64,000 bases of DNA. It comes from Rhodoplanes sp. (GTDB lineage Bacteria; Pseudomonadota; Alphaproteobacteria; Rhizobiales; Xanthobacteraceae). Shown here piece after piece: positions 35,395 to 43,863 of the stretch (its first letter is position 1; each line of letters starts with the position of its first letter). The translations under genes were made by a program, and so were the position numbers. Under the pieces are notes generated by a model. It was not told the DNA's origin and did no database searches. It saw only the letters and a program-made list of their open reading frames with translations. The stretch spans positions 118,731 through 182,730 of the forward strand of contig NZ_JACAAX010000006.1 in the NCBI RefSeq assembly GCF_013377085.1, written 5' to 3'.

Positions 35395-38052
35395 TTACTG
35401 CGCCGGCTCGATGCCCTTGTCGGCCGTCACGGACGGCTCGACGAGGCGGGCCGCCGGCTGCGCCGGGGCGAGACCGAGGAGCTCGGCGGTGCGGGCCTGC
35501 AGGCTGCGCCAGAAGGCGAAGTCGTTGAGCCGCGAGCCCTCGAGCCCGGCCAGCGCCACGGCCGAGAGGAACGGCAGGCTCTGCACCACGAGGACGACGG
35601 CGAACAGGTTCACCTCGCGCACGCTCTCGTAATTGGTCACGTAGACCGTGAGTGCGCCGATCAGCAGCAGGATGCCGAACACCGCCTCGTCGAAGGCCGG
35701 GAACGACATCCGCTTCTTGGCCTTGCCGCCCTTGGCGGTGACCACGAAGGGCAGGTGGTCCTTGATCAGGCCGGCCGCGACCGCCTTGGCGACCGTCCAC
35801 TGCATGGCCATGGCGGCCAGCATGGCGCCGGTCGCATGCGCCGGGCCGATGCCGACGCGGGCCCGGTAGAGGGTCGCGAAGTGCAGCATCGAGACCACCG
35901 AGGCGGCCAGGATCGGGATGGTCAGTACCTTGTCAGGGATAGCGATGCCGACGAAGGCGACCACGGGCACCCAGATCAGGTTGAGCATGGCGACGACGAC
36001 GCCGAGGCTCTCGGCGCCCATCCAGTTCAGCCAGCCGAGCGCGAACTCGCGCCGCTGCGCCGACGTCAGGTTGCTCACGCCGGGCAGGAAACGCCGCCAG
36101 TGCTTCTTGACGATCTGGAAGCCGCCATAGGCCCAGCGATGGCGCTGCTTCTTGAACGCCTCGAAGGTGTCGGGCAGCAGGCCGTGGCCGTAGCGCCGGT
36201 TGGTGTAGAGGGCGCGCCAGCCCTGCTCGAAGATGGTGAGGCCGAGATCCGTGTCCTCGCAGATCGTGTCGCTCGACCAGCCGCCGGCGTCGTCCATGGC
36301 GGCGCGGCGGATCAGGCACATGGTGCCGTGCGTCACGATGGCGTCGACCTCGTTGCGCTGGACCATGCCGATGTCGAAGAAGCCGGCATACTCGCCGTTC
36401 ATGATCTTGTGCAGCGGGGTCTTCTCGCCGTCGCGATGGTCCTGCGGGGCCTGTACGAGGCCGATCTGCGGATCCGCGAAGGCCGGCACCATGTCCTTGA
36501 GCCAGTCGGGCGCGACCGTGTAGTCGGCGTCGATCAGGCCGATGATCTCGGCGTCCGGCGCGGTGTGCTGCATGGCGATGCGCAGCGCACCGGCTTTGAA
36601 GCCCGTCACGTTCTGGAGGTTCAGGAACTTGAAGCGATCGCCGAGCAGGCGGCAGTGCTCCTCGATCGGGCCGGTGTAGGCCGGATCCGTGGTGTTGTTG
36701 ATCGCCACCACGCACTCGAAGTTGGGGTAGTCCAGCCGCGCCACCGAATCGAGCGTCGCCTTCAGCATCTCCGGCTGCTCGAAATAGGCCGGCACATGGA
36801 TCGACACCTTGGGGGCGAAGCCCTCCGGCGCCTTCAGGCCGGCCGGGATCAGCCGCTGTGGGCGGCGGCCGAACAGCACCGCCGCGATCTCGTCGATCTT
36901 CCACATGGCGATGACGACCAGCGGGATCATCATCAAGAGGCCGACGCCCAGCGCGATTGCCGAGCCGACCACGAAGTAGTGGCCGCTCCAGTAGTCCCAG
37001 ATGACGCCGACCCAGGCGCCGACCGCATTGGCGAACACGGCGAGCAGCAGTGCCTGCAGCAGGGTGGCGCCCGCCAGGAAGAGGATCGGCAGCGAGATGA
37101 CCAAGCCGGCGACCACGGCGACGGCCGCGACCGTCACGAAGGCCGGATCGTAGATCGGTCCCGTCCAGGCGAACTTGGGCTGGCGGGCGGCGTCGAACAG
37201 GCCCCAGTAGGCGCCGACGCTGCCTTCGAAGGTCTTCCACGGCTGGTCGAACGCTTCGATGATGTTGTAGTCGATGCCCAGCGCCTCGGCCCGTGCGACG
37301 AAATCTCGCAGGAGAGTCGCCTGCAGGATGCGGCCCGGCTCCGCCGCGCGGCGGTTGTATCCGGCGCTCGGCCAGCCGAACTCGGCGATGACGATGCGCT
37401 TGCCCGGGAAGGCCTGGCGGAGCTTGAAGTAGTTGTTGACCGCGAGATCCACGGTCTCGGTCGCCGAGAAGCCTTCCCAGTAGGGAAGAATGTGGACGGC
37501 GATGAAGTCGACGGCCGACGCCAGCTCGGGATGATCGAGCCAAGTCGAGTAGATTTCGCCGGTGGTCACCGGCACCGACCCGCCGACCTCGCGCTTGACC
37601 TGCTGGATGTAGCGGATCAGCTCGTCGATCTTGAAGTCGTCGCGGTAGATCGCCTCGTTGCCGACCACGATGGCGTTGATGTTGCGGTTCTTGCGGGCCA
37701 TGTCGACCACGGCGCGGATTTCGCGCTCGTTGCGGTCGCGGTTCTTGTCGAGCCAGGCGCCGGCCGCGACCTTGAGACCGAATTCGGCGGCGATCGGCGG
37801 CACCAGCTCGGCCCCGCCGGTCGCCGAATAGGTTCGGATCGCGCGGGTGTAGGGGGACAGCGTCTTCAGATCGTTTCGGATCGACGCGGTGGTCGGCCGG
37901 TTGCCGTCCTCCGGATGCCCTTCGAAGGGCGAGTAAGAGACGCTGGTCAGCGGCCCGGAGACATTGGGAGCAGACGTCTGACTTTGCCAAATGGCCCACG
38001 CGCCCGCGTGCACACACGCAACGAGCGCGACCACGGCAGCGACGGAGCGCAT
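35395..38052 (-). CDS. ndvB: Beta-glucan synthase, GH17-GT2 fusion (NdvB of Bradyrhizobium type)
   Basis: This 885-residue membrane enzyme joins two catalytic units. A signal/TM helix (1-25) leads to a GH17-like domain (about 35-300) with both catalytic Glu: E133 in VVGNEAIYRD and E224 in IAEFGWPSAG. After several TM helices comes a processive GT2 domain (about 410-640) with DAD in LIDADYTVAP, the acid pair in ICEDTDLGL and the acceptor motif QRHRWAYGG. Four to six further TM helices follow. In B. japonicum, an NdvB of this size makes cyclic beta-(1,3)(1,6)-glucan; it is unrelated to the giant S. meliloti NdvB. The product here is inferred by this resemblance. Confidence 0.85.
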   Translation of the reverse strand: MRSVAAVVALVACVHAGAWAIWQSQTSAPNVSGPLTSVSYSPFEGHPEDGNRPTTASIRNDLKTLSPYTRAIRTYSATGGAELVPPIAAEFGLKVAAGAWLDKNRDRNEREIRAVVDMARKNRNINAIVVGNEAIYRDDFKIDELIRYIQQVKREVGGSVPVTTGEIYSTWLDHPELASAVDFIAVHILPYWEGFSATETVDLAVNNYFKLRQAFPGKRIVIAEFGWPSAGYNRRAAEPGRILQATLLRDFVARAEALGIDYNIIEAFDQPWKTFEGSVGAYWGLFDAARQPKFAWTGPIYDPAFVTVAAVAVVAGLVISLPILFLAGATLLQALLLAVFANAVGAWVGVIWDYWSGHYFVVGSAIALGVGLLMMIPLVVIAMWKIDEIAAVLFGRRPQRLIPAGLKAPEGFAPKVSIHVPAYFEQPEMLKATLDSVARLDYPNFECVVAINNTTDPAYTGPIEEHCRLLGDRFKFLNLQNVTGFKAGALRIAMQHTAPDAEIIGLIDADYTVAPDWLKDMVPAFADPQIGLVQAPQDHRDGEKTPLHKIMNGEYAGFFDIGMVQRNEVDAIVTHGTMCLIRRAAMDDAGGWSSDTICEDTDLGLTIFEQGWRALYTNRRYGHGLLPDTFEAFKKQRHRWAYGGFQIVKKHWRRFLPGVSNLTSAQRREFALGWLNWMGAESLGVVVAMLNLIWVPVVAFVGIAIPDKVLTIPILAASVVSMLHFATLYRARVGIGPAHATGAMLAAMAMQWTVAKAVAAGLIKDHLPFVVTAKGGKAKKRMSFPAFDEAVFGILLLIGALTVYVTNYESVREVNLFAVVLVVQSLPFLSAVALAGLEGSRLNDFAFWRSLQARTAELLGLAPAQPAARLVEPSVTADKGIEPAQ

Positions 38053-38242
38053 GGCCTGTTCTACCGAATGGGGCGGAGGTAAGCGGTCTCGAGCCTGTCC
38101 CCTAGGCTCGACCGGGACCGGGGATGCCCTTGCGCTGCACCATATGGATACCGCGCCGGCACGTTCAAGTAGACTTTGGACATGGCGAATTCAGGGCGAC
38201 CCGACCACCGTGCGCCGCATGTACAATGAGCCGTAAACGACT

Positions 38243-38773
38243 CTAACGCGCATTCGTTCCTTGCGGCGCGGGAGGCGCTGCGGCCGCGGCCGCAGGGGCC
38301 GGGACGAAGTCGGGGTCGAGCCAGCAAGCATGGACGCGCGCATTCAGTGTTTCGGTCGCTTTGGGATCGATGTTCCCCTGTCGCACGACGCACCTGAACG
38401 TCGTCTGAACGTGACCGCCCGGGCAGCCGAAGCGGTCGTACAGCTCGAGGTGCCGGAACGCCGTGTCGAGGTCGTCGCGCCACAGCAGGCCGACCACCCG
38501 CTCGCCGAGCCAGACGCATTCGGCCGCCGCCGCCGGACCCTGCAGGGCACGCCCCGCCTCGACGGTCTGGTCGGCGCGGGTCTTGCGCTCGGCTCGCGCC
38601 GCGTCGCCGGGCTGCGCCGGCGCCGTCGGTTGTGGCTGCGGCTGCGGCGGTGCGGTCTGTTCAGGAGGCTTCTGCTCGGGCGCCTGGGCAGAGGCGGGAC
38701 CGAGGCAAGGCGCAAGAAAAATGACCGCTGCTGAGACGGCAACGGCAGCGACGCGCAAACCAGGAAGGGGCAT
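38243..38773 (-). CDS. Secreted Cys-containing protein, probable NdvD-type glucan biosynthesis factor
   Basis: This 176-residue protein has a signal peptide (cleavage after ASAQA, about 31), a Pro/Gln/Ala-rich linker and a conserved-looking domain with four Cys (86, 117, 128, 150): ECVWLGERVVGLLWRDDLD, RFGCPGG, FRCVV and HACWLDP. These could form two disulfides. It lies between ndvB and ndvC, on the ndvB strand and 190 bp upstream of it. As I recall the B. japonicum literature, a third small gene, ndvD, sits between ndvB and ndvC and is needed for glucan synthesis; identity is inferred from place and size. Starts at 38806 or 38863 are also possible. Confidence 0.6.
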   Translation of the reverse strand: MPLPGLRVAAVAVSAAVIFLAPCLGPASAQAPEQKPPEQTAPPQPQPQPTAPAQPGDAARAERKTRADQTVEAGRALQGPAAAAECVWLGERVVGLLWRDDLDTAFRHLELYDRFGCPGGHVQTTFRCVVRQGNIDPKATETLNARVHACWLDPDFVPAPAAAAAAPPAPQGTNAR

Positions 38774-39036
38774 GACGATGCTGTGATTCTGGGCGAGATC
38801 GTCCATGACGGCGCACACGCCATCGCGGACCGGAGCGGCATTACGGCATGGCGACAATGTCAATCTTGCGACGGAACAAACGACTTGTCCACTTGTCCGC
38901 GCGCCGTTCTGCTCCTCGTGAGCCGCGCAGGCGAACGCAGATCGAACGCCGCCTCGTACGCCCCCTTGGCGCGGCGGCGACGGCGCGCTAGGCCCTGACG
39001 GTTGCCTTTCACCGCGGCCTCCAGCACGGACCCTCC

Positions 39037-40647
39037 ATGCGTCTCCCGCTCAGCCTGCTCGTGATCGCCGCCGCGCTCGTGGCCGCCTTCTGGTGGTGGC
39101 TCGGCTGGCCGGTGCCGATGGCGTCGTTTGCGCAGGCGGCGGGCGACCGCAAGCTCGAATGCGTGTCCTACTCGCCGTTCCGCGGCGCCCAGAACCCGCT
39201 CGACCAGAGCATCCGGGTCGAGCCCTGGCAGATCGAGGAAGACCTGGCCCGACTGGCGCCCGTGACCAAGTGCATCCGCACCTATTCGATCCAGCACGGG
39301 CTCGACCAGATTCCGGCCATCGCCGAGCGGCACGGCCTGAAGGTGCTGCAGGGCCTGTGGCTGAGCAGCCATCGCGAGAAGAACCGCGCCGAGATCGACG
39401 GCACTGTCGCGCTCGCCAAGCGTTTTCCCCAGGTGATCACCGGCATCGTGGTCGGCAACGAGGTGCTGCTGCGCGGCGAATTGTCGGCCGTCGATCTCGG
39501 CGCCATCATCCGTGAGGTGAAGGCTGCCGTGCCGGTGCCGGTCACCTATGCGGATGTCTGGGAGTTCTGGCTGCGCAACCGCGACCTCGCCAATGTCGCC
39601 GACTTCATCACCATCCACATCCTGCCCTACTGGGAGGACATCCCGATCCCGGCCGCCGAGGCGGGCGCCCATGTCGAATCGATCGTGCGGCGCGTTGCCG
39701 CGGTCTTTCCCGGCCGCGATATCCTGGTCGGCGAGGTCGGCTGGCCGAGTGCCGGCCGCATGCGCGAGAGCGCGCTGCCGTCGCTCTCCAACCAGGCGCT
39801 GGTGGTGCAGGACGTGCTGGCGCGGGCCGGGCGGGGCGGCTTTCGGGTCAATGTGATCGAGGCTTTCGATCAGCCCTGGAAGCGCATCCTCGAGGGCACG
39901 GTCGGCGGCCACTGGGGCCTGCTGACCGATGCCGGTCGCACGCCGAAATTCGTCGTCGGAGAGCCGGTGTCGGACCATCCGGACTGGCCGCGGCAGGCGG
40001 GGCTCGGGCTCGCCGTGGTGCTGGCCGTGTTTGCCGCCGCCTTCGTCTCGGCCGGGGCAGGGCGCAGCAAGCTTGCCCCGGTCGTGTGGGTCGCCGTCGC
40101 CGTCGACGCGCTCGCGGCCGGCATGCTGACCGGCTGGGCGGCCGAGAAGATCATGGTCGAGAGCCTCGGCTGGGGCGGCGTTTTTCGCGGCACGGCGCTG
40201 GCCGTGACCGCCATCGCGGCCCCGATCATCGGCGCCGCCCTGATGGTGCGCGGCGCCCGGCCGCCGGCCTTCGTGCTGGCGCTCGGCGCCCGCCAGGACC
40301 GCGCCGCCGATCCGCTTGTCGCCGCCGGCGCCTGGCTCCTGGTGCTGGTGGCGGTGCTGGCCGTGCAGACGGCGCTCGGCCTCGTGTTCGATCCGCGCTA
40401 TCGCGACTTTCCGTTTGCGGCCCTGACGGCCGGCACGGTGCCGTTCCTGCTGCTCGCCGTGCTGCAGCCGGCCGGACCCGGCCTGCGCGGGCCGGCCGAG
40501 ACGGCGATCGCGGTCGTGCTCGGCCTCTCGGCCGTGTTCATCGTCTTCAACGAGACGCCGGCGAACTGGCAGGCGGTGTGGCTGACGGTCTGCCTGGTGG
40601 CGCTCGCCGTCACGCTTCGTCGCGTGCGGGTCGCGCCAGGCTCATGA
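39037..40647 (+). CDS. ndvC: GH17-domain membrane protein, NdvC-type beta-(1,6) glucan synthase
   Basis: This 536-residue protein starts with a TM/signal anchor (about 5-25) and a GH17-like domain (about 40-310) with E142 in VVGNEVLLRGE and E233 in VGEVGWPSAG. About eight TM helices follow to the C-terminus, with no GT2 motifs. In B. japonicum an NdvC mutant makes glucan without beta-1,6 links, so the GH17 domain probably acts as a branching transglycosylase; that mechanism is inference. The GH17 part is clearly paralogous to that of NdvB. It is divergent from ndvD, and its last 38 bp overlap the opposite-strand gene at 40610. Confidence 0.83.
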   Translation: MRLPLSLLVIAAALVAAFWWWLGWPVPMASFAQAAGDRKLECVSYSPFRGAQNPLDQSIRVEPWQIEEDLARLAPVTKCIRTYSIQHGLDQIPAIAERHGLKVLQGLWLSSHREKNRAEIDGTVALAKRFPQVITGIVVGNEVLLRGELSAVDLGAIIREVKAAVPVPVTYADVWEFWLRNRDLANVADFITIHILPYWEDIPIPAAEAGAHVESIVRRVAAVFPGRDILVGEVGWPSAGRMRESALPSLSNQALVVQDVLARAGRGGFRVNVIEAFDQPWKRILEGTVGGHWGLLTDAGRTPKFVVGEPVSDHPDWPRQAGLGLAVVLAVFAAAFVSAGAGRSKLAPVVWVAVAVDALAAGMLTGWAAEKIMVESLGWGGVFRGTALAVTAIAAPIIGAALMVRGARPPAFVLALGARQDRAADPLVAAGAWLLVLVAVLAVQTALGLVFDPRYRDFPFAALTAGTVPFLLLAVLQPAGPGLRGPAETAIAVVLGLSAVFIVFNETPANWQAVWLTVCLVALAVTLRRVRVAPGS

Positions 40648-40987
40648 ACAGGACCGCGGCGGCGACGCCGGCGAGCCCGGCATTGTAGAGGACGAGCCCG
40701 AGCGCGGTCGCCGCGAGCGCCAGGCCGAACAGTGGCACGGCGGGGCGAATCAGGTTGATCAGCGCCGCCCCCAGCGCCACCCAGCCGAACACCTGCACGT
40801 TGAACAGCCGGGTCGCCACCAGCCGCACCAGACAGACGGTGCTCTGCTGTCCGGCGTCGCAGGCGAGCCCGACCGGCGTGTTCTCGATCACCAGATAGCG
40901 GACGTAGAAGGCGTAGCCGAGCGCCAGGAAGCCGACCGTGAGGAGCCAGTTGGTGGTGCGACAGGAGGGCAGGAAGCGTGGACGCAT
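40610..40987 (-). CDS. Small membrane protein of unknown function overlapping ndvC
   Basis: This 125-residue protein has about four TM helices (12-30, 62-80, 84-102, 104-120) and three Cys (9, 43, 52); the middle pair (CDAGQQSTVC) could form a periplasmic disulfide loop. I do not recognise a named family. Its 3' end runs 38 bp into the end of ndvC on the other strand, so the two mRNAs can base-pair at their tails. Placement at the glucan locus suggests, but does not show, a related role. Confidence 0.75.
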   Translation of the reverse strand: MRPRFLPSCRTTNWLLTVGFLALGYAFYVRYLVIENTPVGLACDAGQQSTVCLVRLVATRLFNVQVFGWVALGAALINLIRPAVPLFGLALAATALGLVLYNAGLAGVAAAVLFMSLARPARDEA

Positions 40988-41065
40988 GCGGGGCCTGGGC
41001 TGAGGGCGACACCGGTCCGTATAGCGGCTTCGGAGCCCATCTTGAAGGGCATCGCCTCGCCGGGG

Positions 41066-42109
41066 TCACGGCAGCGTCAGCATCTGGCCTTCGTAGGGCG
41101 TCGCCCGGCAGGCGATGCCGCTGATGGAGAGCGAGGCGCACAACCGTGCGGCGGCGAGCGAGGTCGGCACCGGCCCGGCAACCAGCCGCATCTCGACGAG
41201 CCCCGGCTTGGCGGCGTCGCGCAGCGCGATGGCGGGTTTCAGATCGGCCACCAGATCGCCCGACTGGCCTTCCCGAACCTTGGTCCACAGCGCCCGCAGC
41301 GTGTCGATGCTGGCCGGCCCGCCGATCTCGATGGCGAAGCGCTTGTTTCCGGTGTCCGGGGCCGGGGCCGGGGCGGGGGCCTCCATGGGCGGCGGCGTCC
41401 GGGTCGCCGCCGCCTGGGTGGCGAGGTTGTTGGCCAGCGGGTTGGGTCGGGGCAGCGGGATCTCGCTCGGGTCCATGCCGGCCACCGTACCGACCACCGA
41501 TGGGACCACGGGATCCACCATTGTCGGCGGCACCACGGCGGTCGCCACCGTGGTGGGCGGCGGAGCCGGCGCCTCGCGCGGCTCGATCGGCGGCAGCGCG
41601 CGCGGGTCAGGGACGGGCGGGTGCGCCTCGGCCGCGGCCGCCAGGGATTTCGGTGCCGCCGCGGGTTCGGGCGGCTTGAACGAGGCCGGCGGGGTCCCAG
41701 GCGGCACCATGAACAGGTCGGACCCGACCGGACTGCGGCGGTTCGCCTGGGCGATCGAGCCGGTGAGATCCTCGACGCTGGTTTCCAGCGCCGCCAACCG
41801 GCCGGCGAGCTTGTCGCGGTCGGCCTGGAGGCTGCGCACCGTGTCGCCGAGCCGTTTGGCCTCGCGTTCGGCGTCGAGCGCCCGCACCATCGCCTGCGCC
41901 GTGGCGGCGCGGGCCGCCTCGGTCTGGGCCGCAAGCGGTGCCGTCGCGGCGGCGACCCGGCGCTCGCCCATGTCGGATTGGGCCGCCAGAACGGCGATCG
42001 CCAGAGCGCCGGACGCGGCGATGCCCCATGCGACCAGCCGCAGCAGAGGACTCATGTCGACCCGCTCGTCGCCGTCGTCGATCAGTCGTTGTCGGGGCCG
42101 GTCCGCCAT
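41066..42109 (-). CDS. Membrane-anchored coiled-coil protein with SPOR-like C-terminus
   Basis: This 347-residue protein has an N-terminal TM helix (about 24-44) and a coiled coil (about 65-118, rich in Ala, Glu and Arg with a heptad-like pattern). A long Pro/Ala-rich linker leads to a C-terminal domain (about 255-345) starting RFAIEIGGPASI and ending CRATPYEGQMLTLP. The sequence LRLVAGPVPTS-like turn and Cys pair resemble SPOR domains. A peptidoglycan-binding role is inferred. It lies immediately upstream of, and divergent to, glmU, a gene of UDP-GlcNAc synthesis. Confidence 0.72.
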   Translation of the reverse strand: MADRPRQRLIDDGDERVDMSPLLRLVAWGIAASGALAIAVLAAQSDMGERRVAAATAPLAAQTEAARAATAQAMVRALDAEREAKRLGDTVRSLQADRDKLAGRLAALETSVEDLTGSIAQANRRSPVGSDLFMVPPGTPPASFKPPEPAAAPKSLAAAAEAHPPVPDPRALPPIEPREAPAPPPTTVATAVVPPTMVDPVVPSVVGTVAGMDPSEIPLPRPNPLANNLATQAAATRTPPPMEAPAPAPAPDTGNKRFAIEIGGPASIDTLRALWTKVREGQSGDLVADLKPAIALRDAAKPGLVEMRLVAGPVPTSLAAARLCASLSISGIACRATPYEGQMLTLP

Positions 42110-42254
42110 GACGCTCTAAAACTTCGAATCAAGTCACGGATATTTACCAGATTTCCGCGGCCCTCGCCGCTTCGGGACAATCCTCGATGCCGCTTTTCGC
42201 TGGCGCCTTTGCAGGCTATGAGGGCGCACCGTCCGGGCGCCACGAGGAGACTCC

Positions 42255-43619
42255 ATGCCGGCGCGATCCTGCCTGACCATCGTTCTCGCCGCCGGCGAAG
42301 GGACGCGCATGCGCGCGTCCCGGCCGAAGGTTCTGCATGCGATCGCGGGCCGGCCGTTGATCGCCCATGTGCTGGCCGCCGTGCAGGCGACCGGCAGCCG
42401 CATCGCCGTGGTGGTCGGGCCCGGCGCCGACGCCGTGACGGCGGCGGTGAAAAGCCTGGCGCCGGAGGCCGAGGTGTTCGTCCAGGCCGAGCGGCGCGGC
42501 ACCGCGCATGCCGTGCTGGCCGCCCGCGCCGCGCTCGAACGGGGCGCCGACGACGTGCTGGTCGCCTTCGCCGACACGCCGCTGATCCGGCCGGAGACGC
42601 TGGAGGGCCTGCGGGCGCCGCTCGCCGCCGGCGCCGCCGTGTCGGTGCTGGGTTTTCGCCCGAAAAATCCGACCGGTTACGGGCGTCTGGTGACCGACGG
42701 AGATGACCTCGTCGCCATCCGCGAGGAAAAGGACGCGAGCCCGGCCGAGCGGGCGATCGGCTTCTGCAATGCCGGGTTGATGGGCCTGTCGGGTGACCAC
42801 GCCCTGACGCTGCTCGACCGCATCGGCGACGACAATGCCAAGCGCGAGTTCTATCTGACCGACGCGGTCGCGCTCGCCCGTTCGGCCAGCCTGCGGGCCG
42901 TCGCGACGGCGGCCGACGACGACAGCGAGGTTTTGGGCGTCAACACGCAGGCCCAGCTCGCCGAGGTCGGCGCCGTGCTGCAGCAGCGGTTGCGCGCCGC
43001 CGCCCTCGATGGAGGGGTGTCGATGGCGGCCCCCGAGACCGTGCATCTCGCCTATGACACGACGCTCGCGCGCGATGTCGTCATCGAGCCCTATGTGGTG
43101 TTCGGCCCCGGCGTCACGGTGGCGGAGGGCGCCGTCATCAAGGCGTTCTCGCATCTCGAAGGAGCGACAGTCGGCCCCGGCGCGCTGGTCGGTCCCTACG
43201 CCCGATTGCGGCCCGGCGCCGTGTTGGAAAACGACGTGCATGTCGGCAATTTCGTGGAGATCAAGGCGTCCACGATCGAGGCCGGCGCCAAGACCAACCA
43301 CCTCAGCTATATCGGCGACGCCCGGGTGGGTGCGAAGGCGAATGTCGGGGCCGGCACCATCACGTGCAACTACGACGGCGTCCTCAAGCATCGCACCGAC
43401 ATCGGCGCCGGCGCCTTCATCGGCTCCAACTCGTCGCTGGTGGCGCCTGTGAAGATCGGCGACGGCGCCTATGTCGGGTCGGGCTCGGTGGTGACGAAAG
43501 ATGTGCCGCCGGACGGTCTCGCGGTGGCGCGCGGCCGGCAGATCGTCAAGGAAGGCTGGGCGGCGCGCTGGCGCAAGATCGCGGCGGCCGCCAAGAAAAA
43601 GCCCGGATCGCCGCCCTGA
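42255..43619 (+). CDS. glmU: Bifunctional UDP-GlcNAc pyrophosphorylase/glucosamine-1-phosphate acetyltransferase
   Basis: This 454-residue enzyme makes UDP-GlcNAc for peptidoglycan and lipid A. The uridyltransferase domain (1-225) opens with [18 protein letters not shown]. The left-handed beta-helix acetyltransferase domain (about 250-440) has hexapeptide repeats such as [21 protein letters not shown]. The catalytic [11 protein letters not shown] and the [10 protein letters not shown] acetyl-CoA site are present. glmS follows 245 bp downstream, placing two of the three UDP-GlcNAc steps together; glmM is absent from the window. Confidence 0.97.
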   Translation: MPARSCLTIVLAAGEGTRMRASRPKVLHAIAGRPLIAHVLAAVQATGSRIAVVVGPGADAVTAAVKSLAPEAEVFVQAERRGTAHAVLAARAALERGADDVLVAFADTPLIRPETLEGLRAPLAAGAAVSVLGFRPKNPTGYGRLVTDGDDLVAIREEKDASPAERAIGFCNAGLMGLSGDHALTLLDRIGDDNAKREFYLTDAVALARSASLRAVATAADDDSEVLGVNTQAQLAEVGAVLQQRLRAAALDGGVSMAAPETVHLAYDTTLARDVVIEPYVVFGPGVTVAEGAVIKAFSHLEGATVGPGALVGPYARLRPGAVLENDVHVGNFVEIKASTIEAGAKTNHLSYIGDARVGAKANVGAGTITCNYDGVLKHRTDIGAGAFIGSNSSLVAPVKIGDGAYVGSGSVVTKDVPPDGLAVARGRQIVKEGWAARWRKIAAAAKKKPGSPP

Positions 43620-43702
43620 ACTCGCCGCCGTCGGGGCAGGCCATTCGGCGGTCTCGTTCTTGCGGTCTCGTTCTTGTTCGAGCGTTGTCGAGCAAAGCGG
43701 GG

Positions 43703-43791
43703 GCCGGCTCGCATGAAGAAAACGCCCCAACTTTAAAATATTGGAGCGTTTTCGGACGCAAAACCGGAATCCAGTTTTGCTGAACCCGCTT
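43703..43791. repeat. Rhizobiales palindromic repeat, family E (second copy)
   Basis: CTCGCATGAAGAAAACGC..GGAGCGTTTTC pairs around an AT-rich centre (AACTTTAAAATATT). It is followed by GGACGCAAAACCGGAATCC and AGTTTTGCTGAACCCGCTT. These motifs match the arms of the copy at 31446 and lie between glmU and glmS. Confidence 0.75.
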
Positions 43792-43863
43792 TAAGCTCTC
43801 GTCACGGTGCCGGTCGCGGATCGCCTCCGGGCGATCCCGCTGCCGGAAAGAGGTGCTGCTCCC

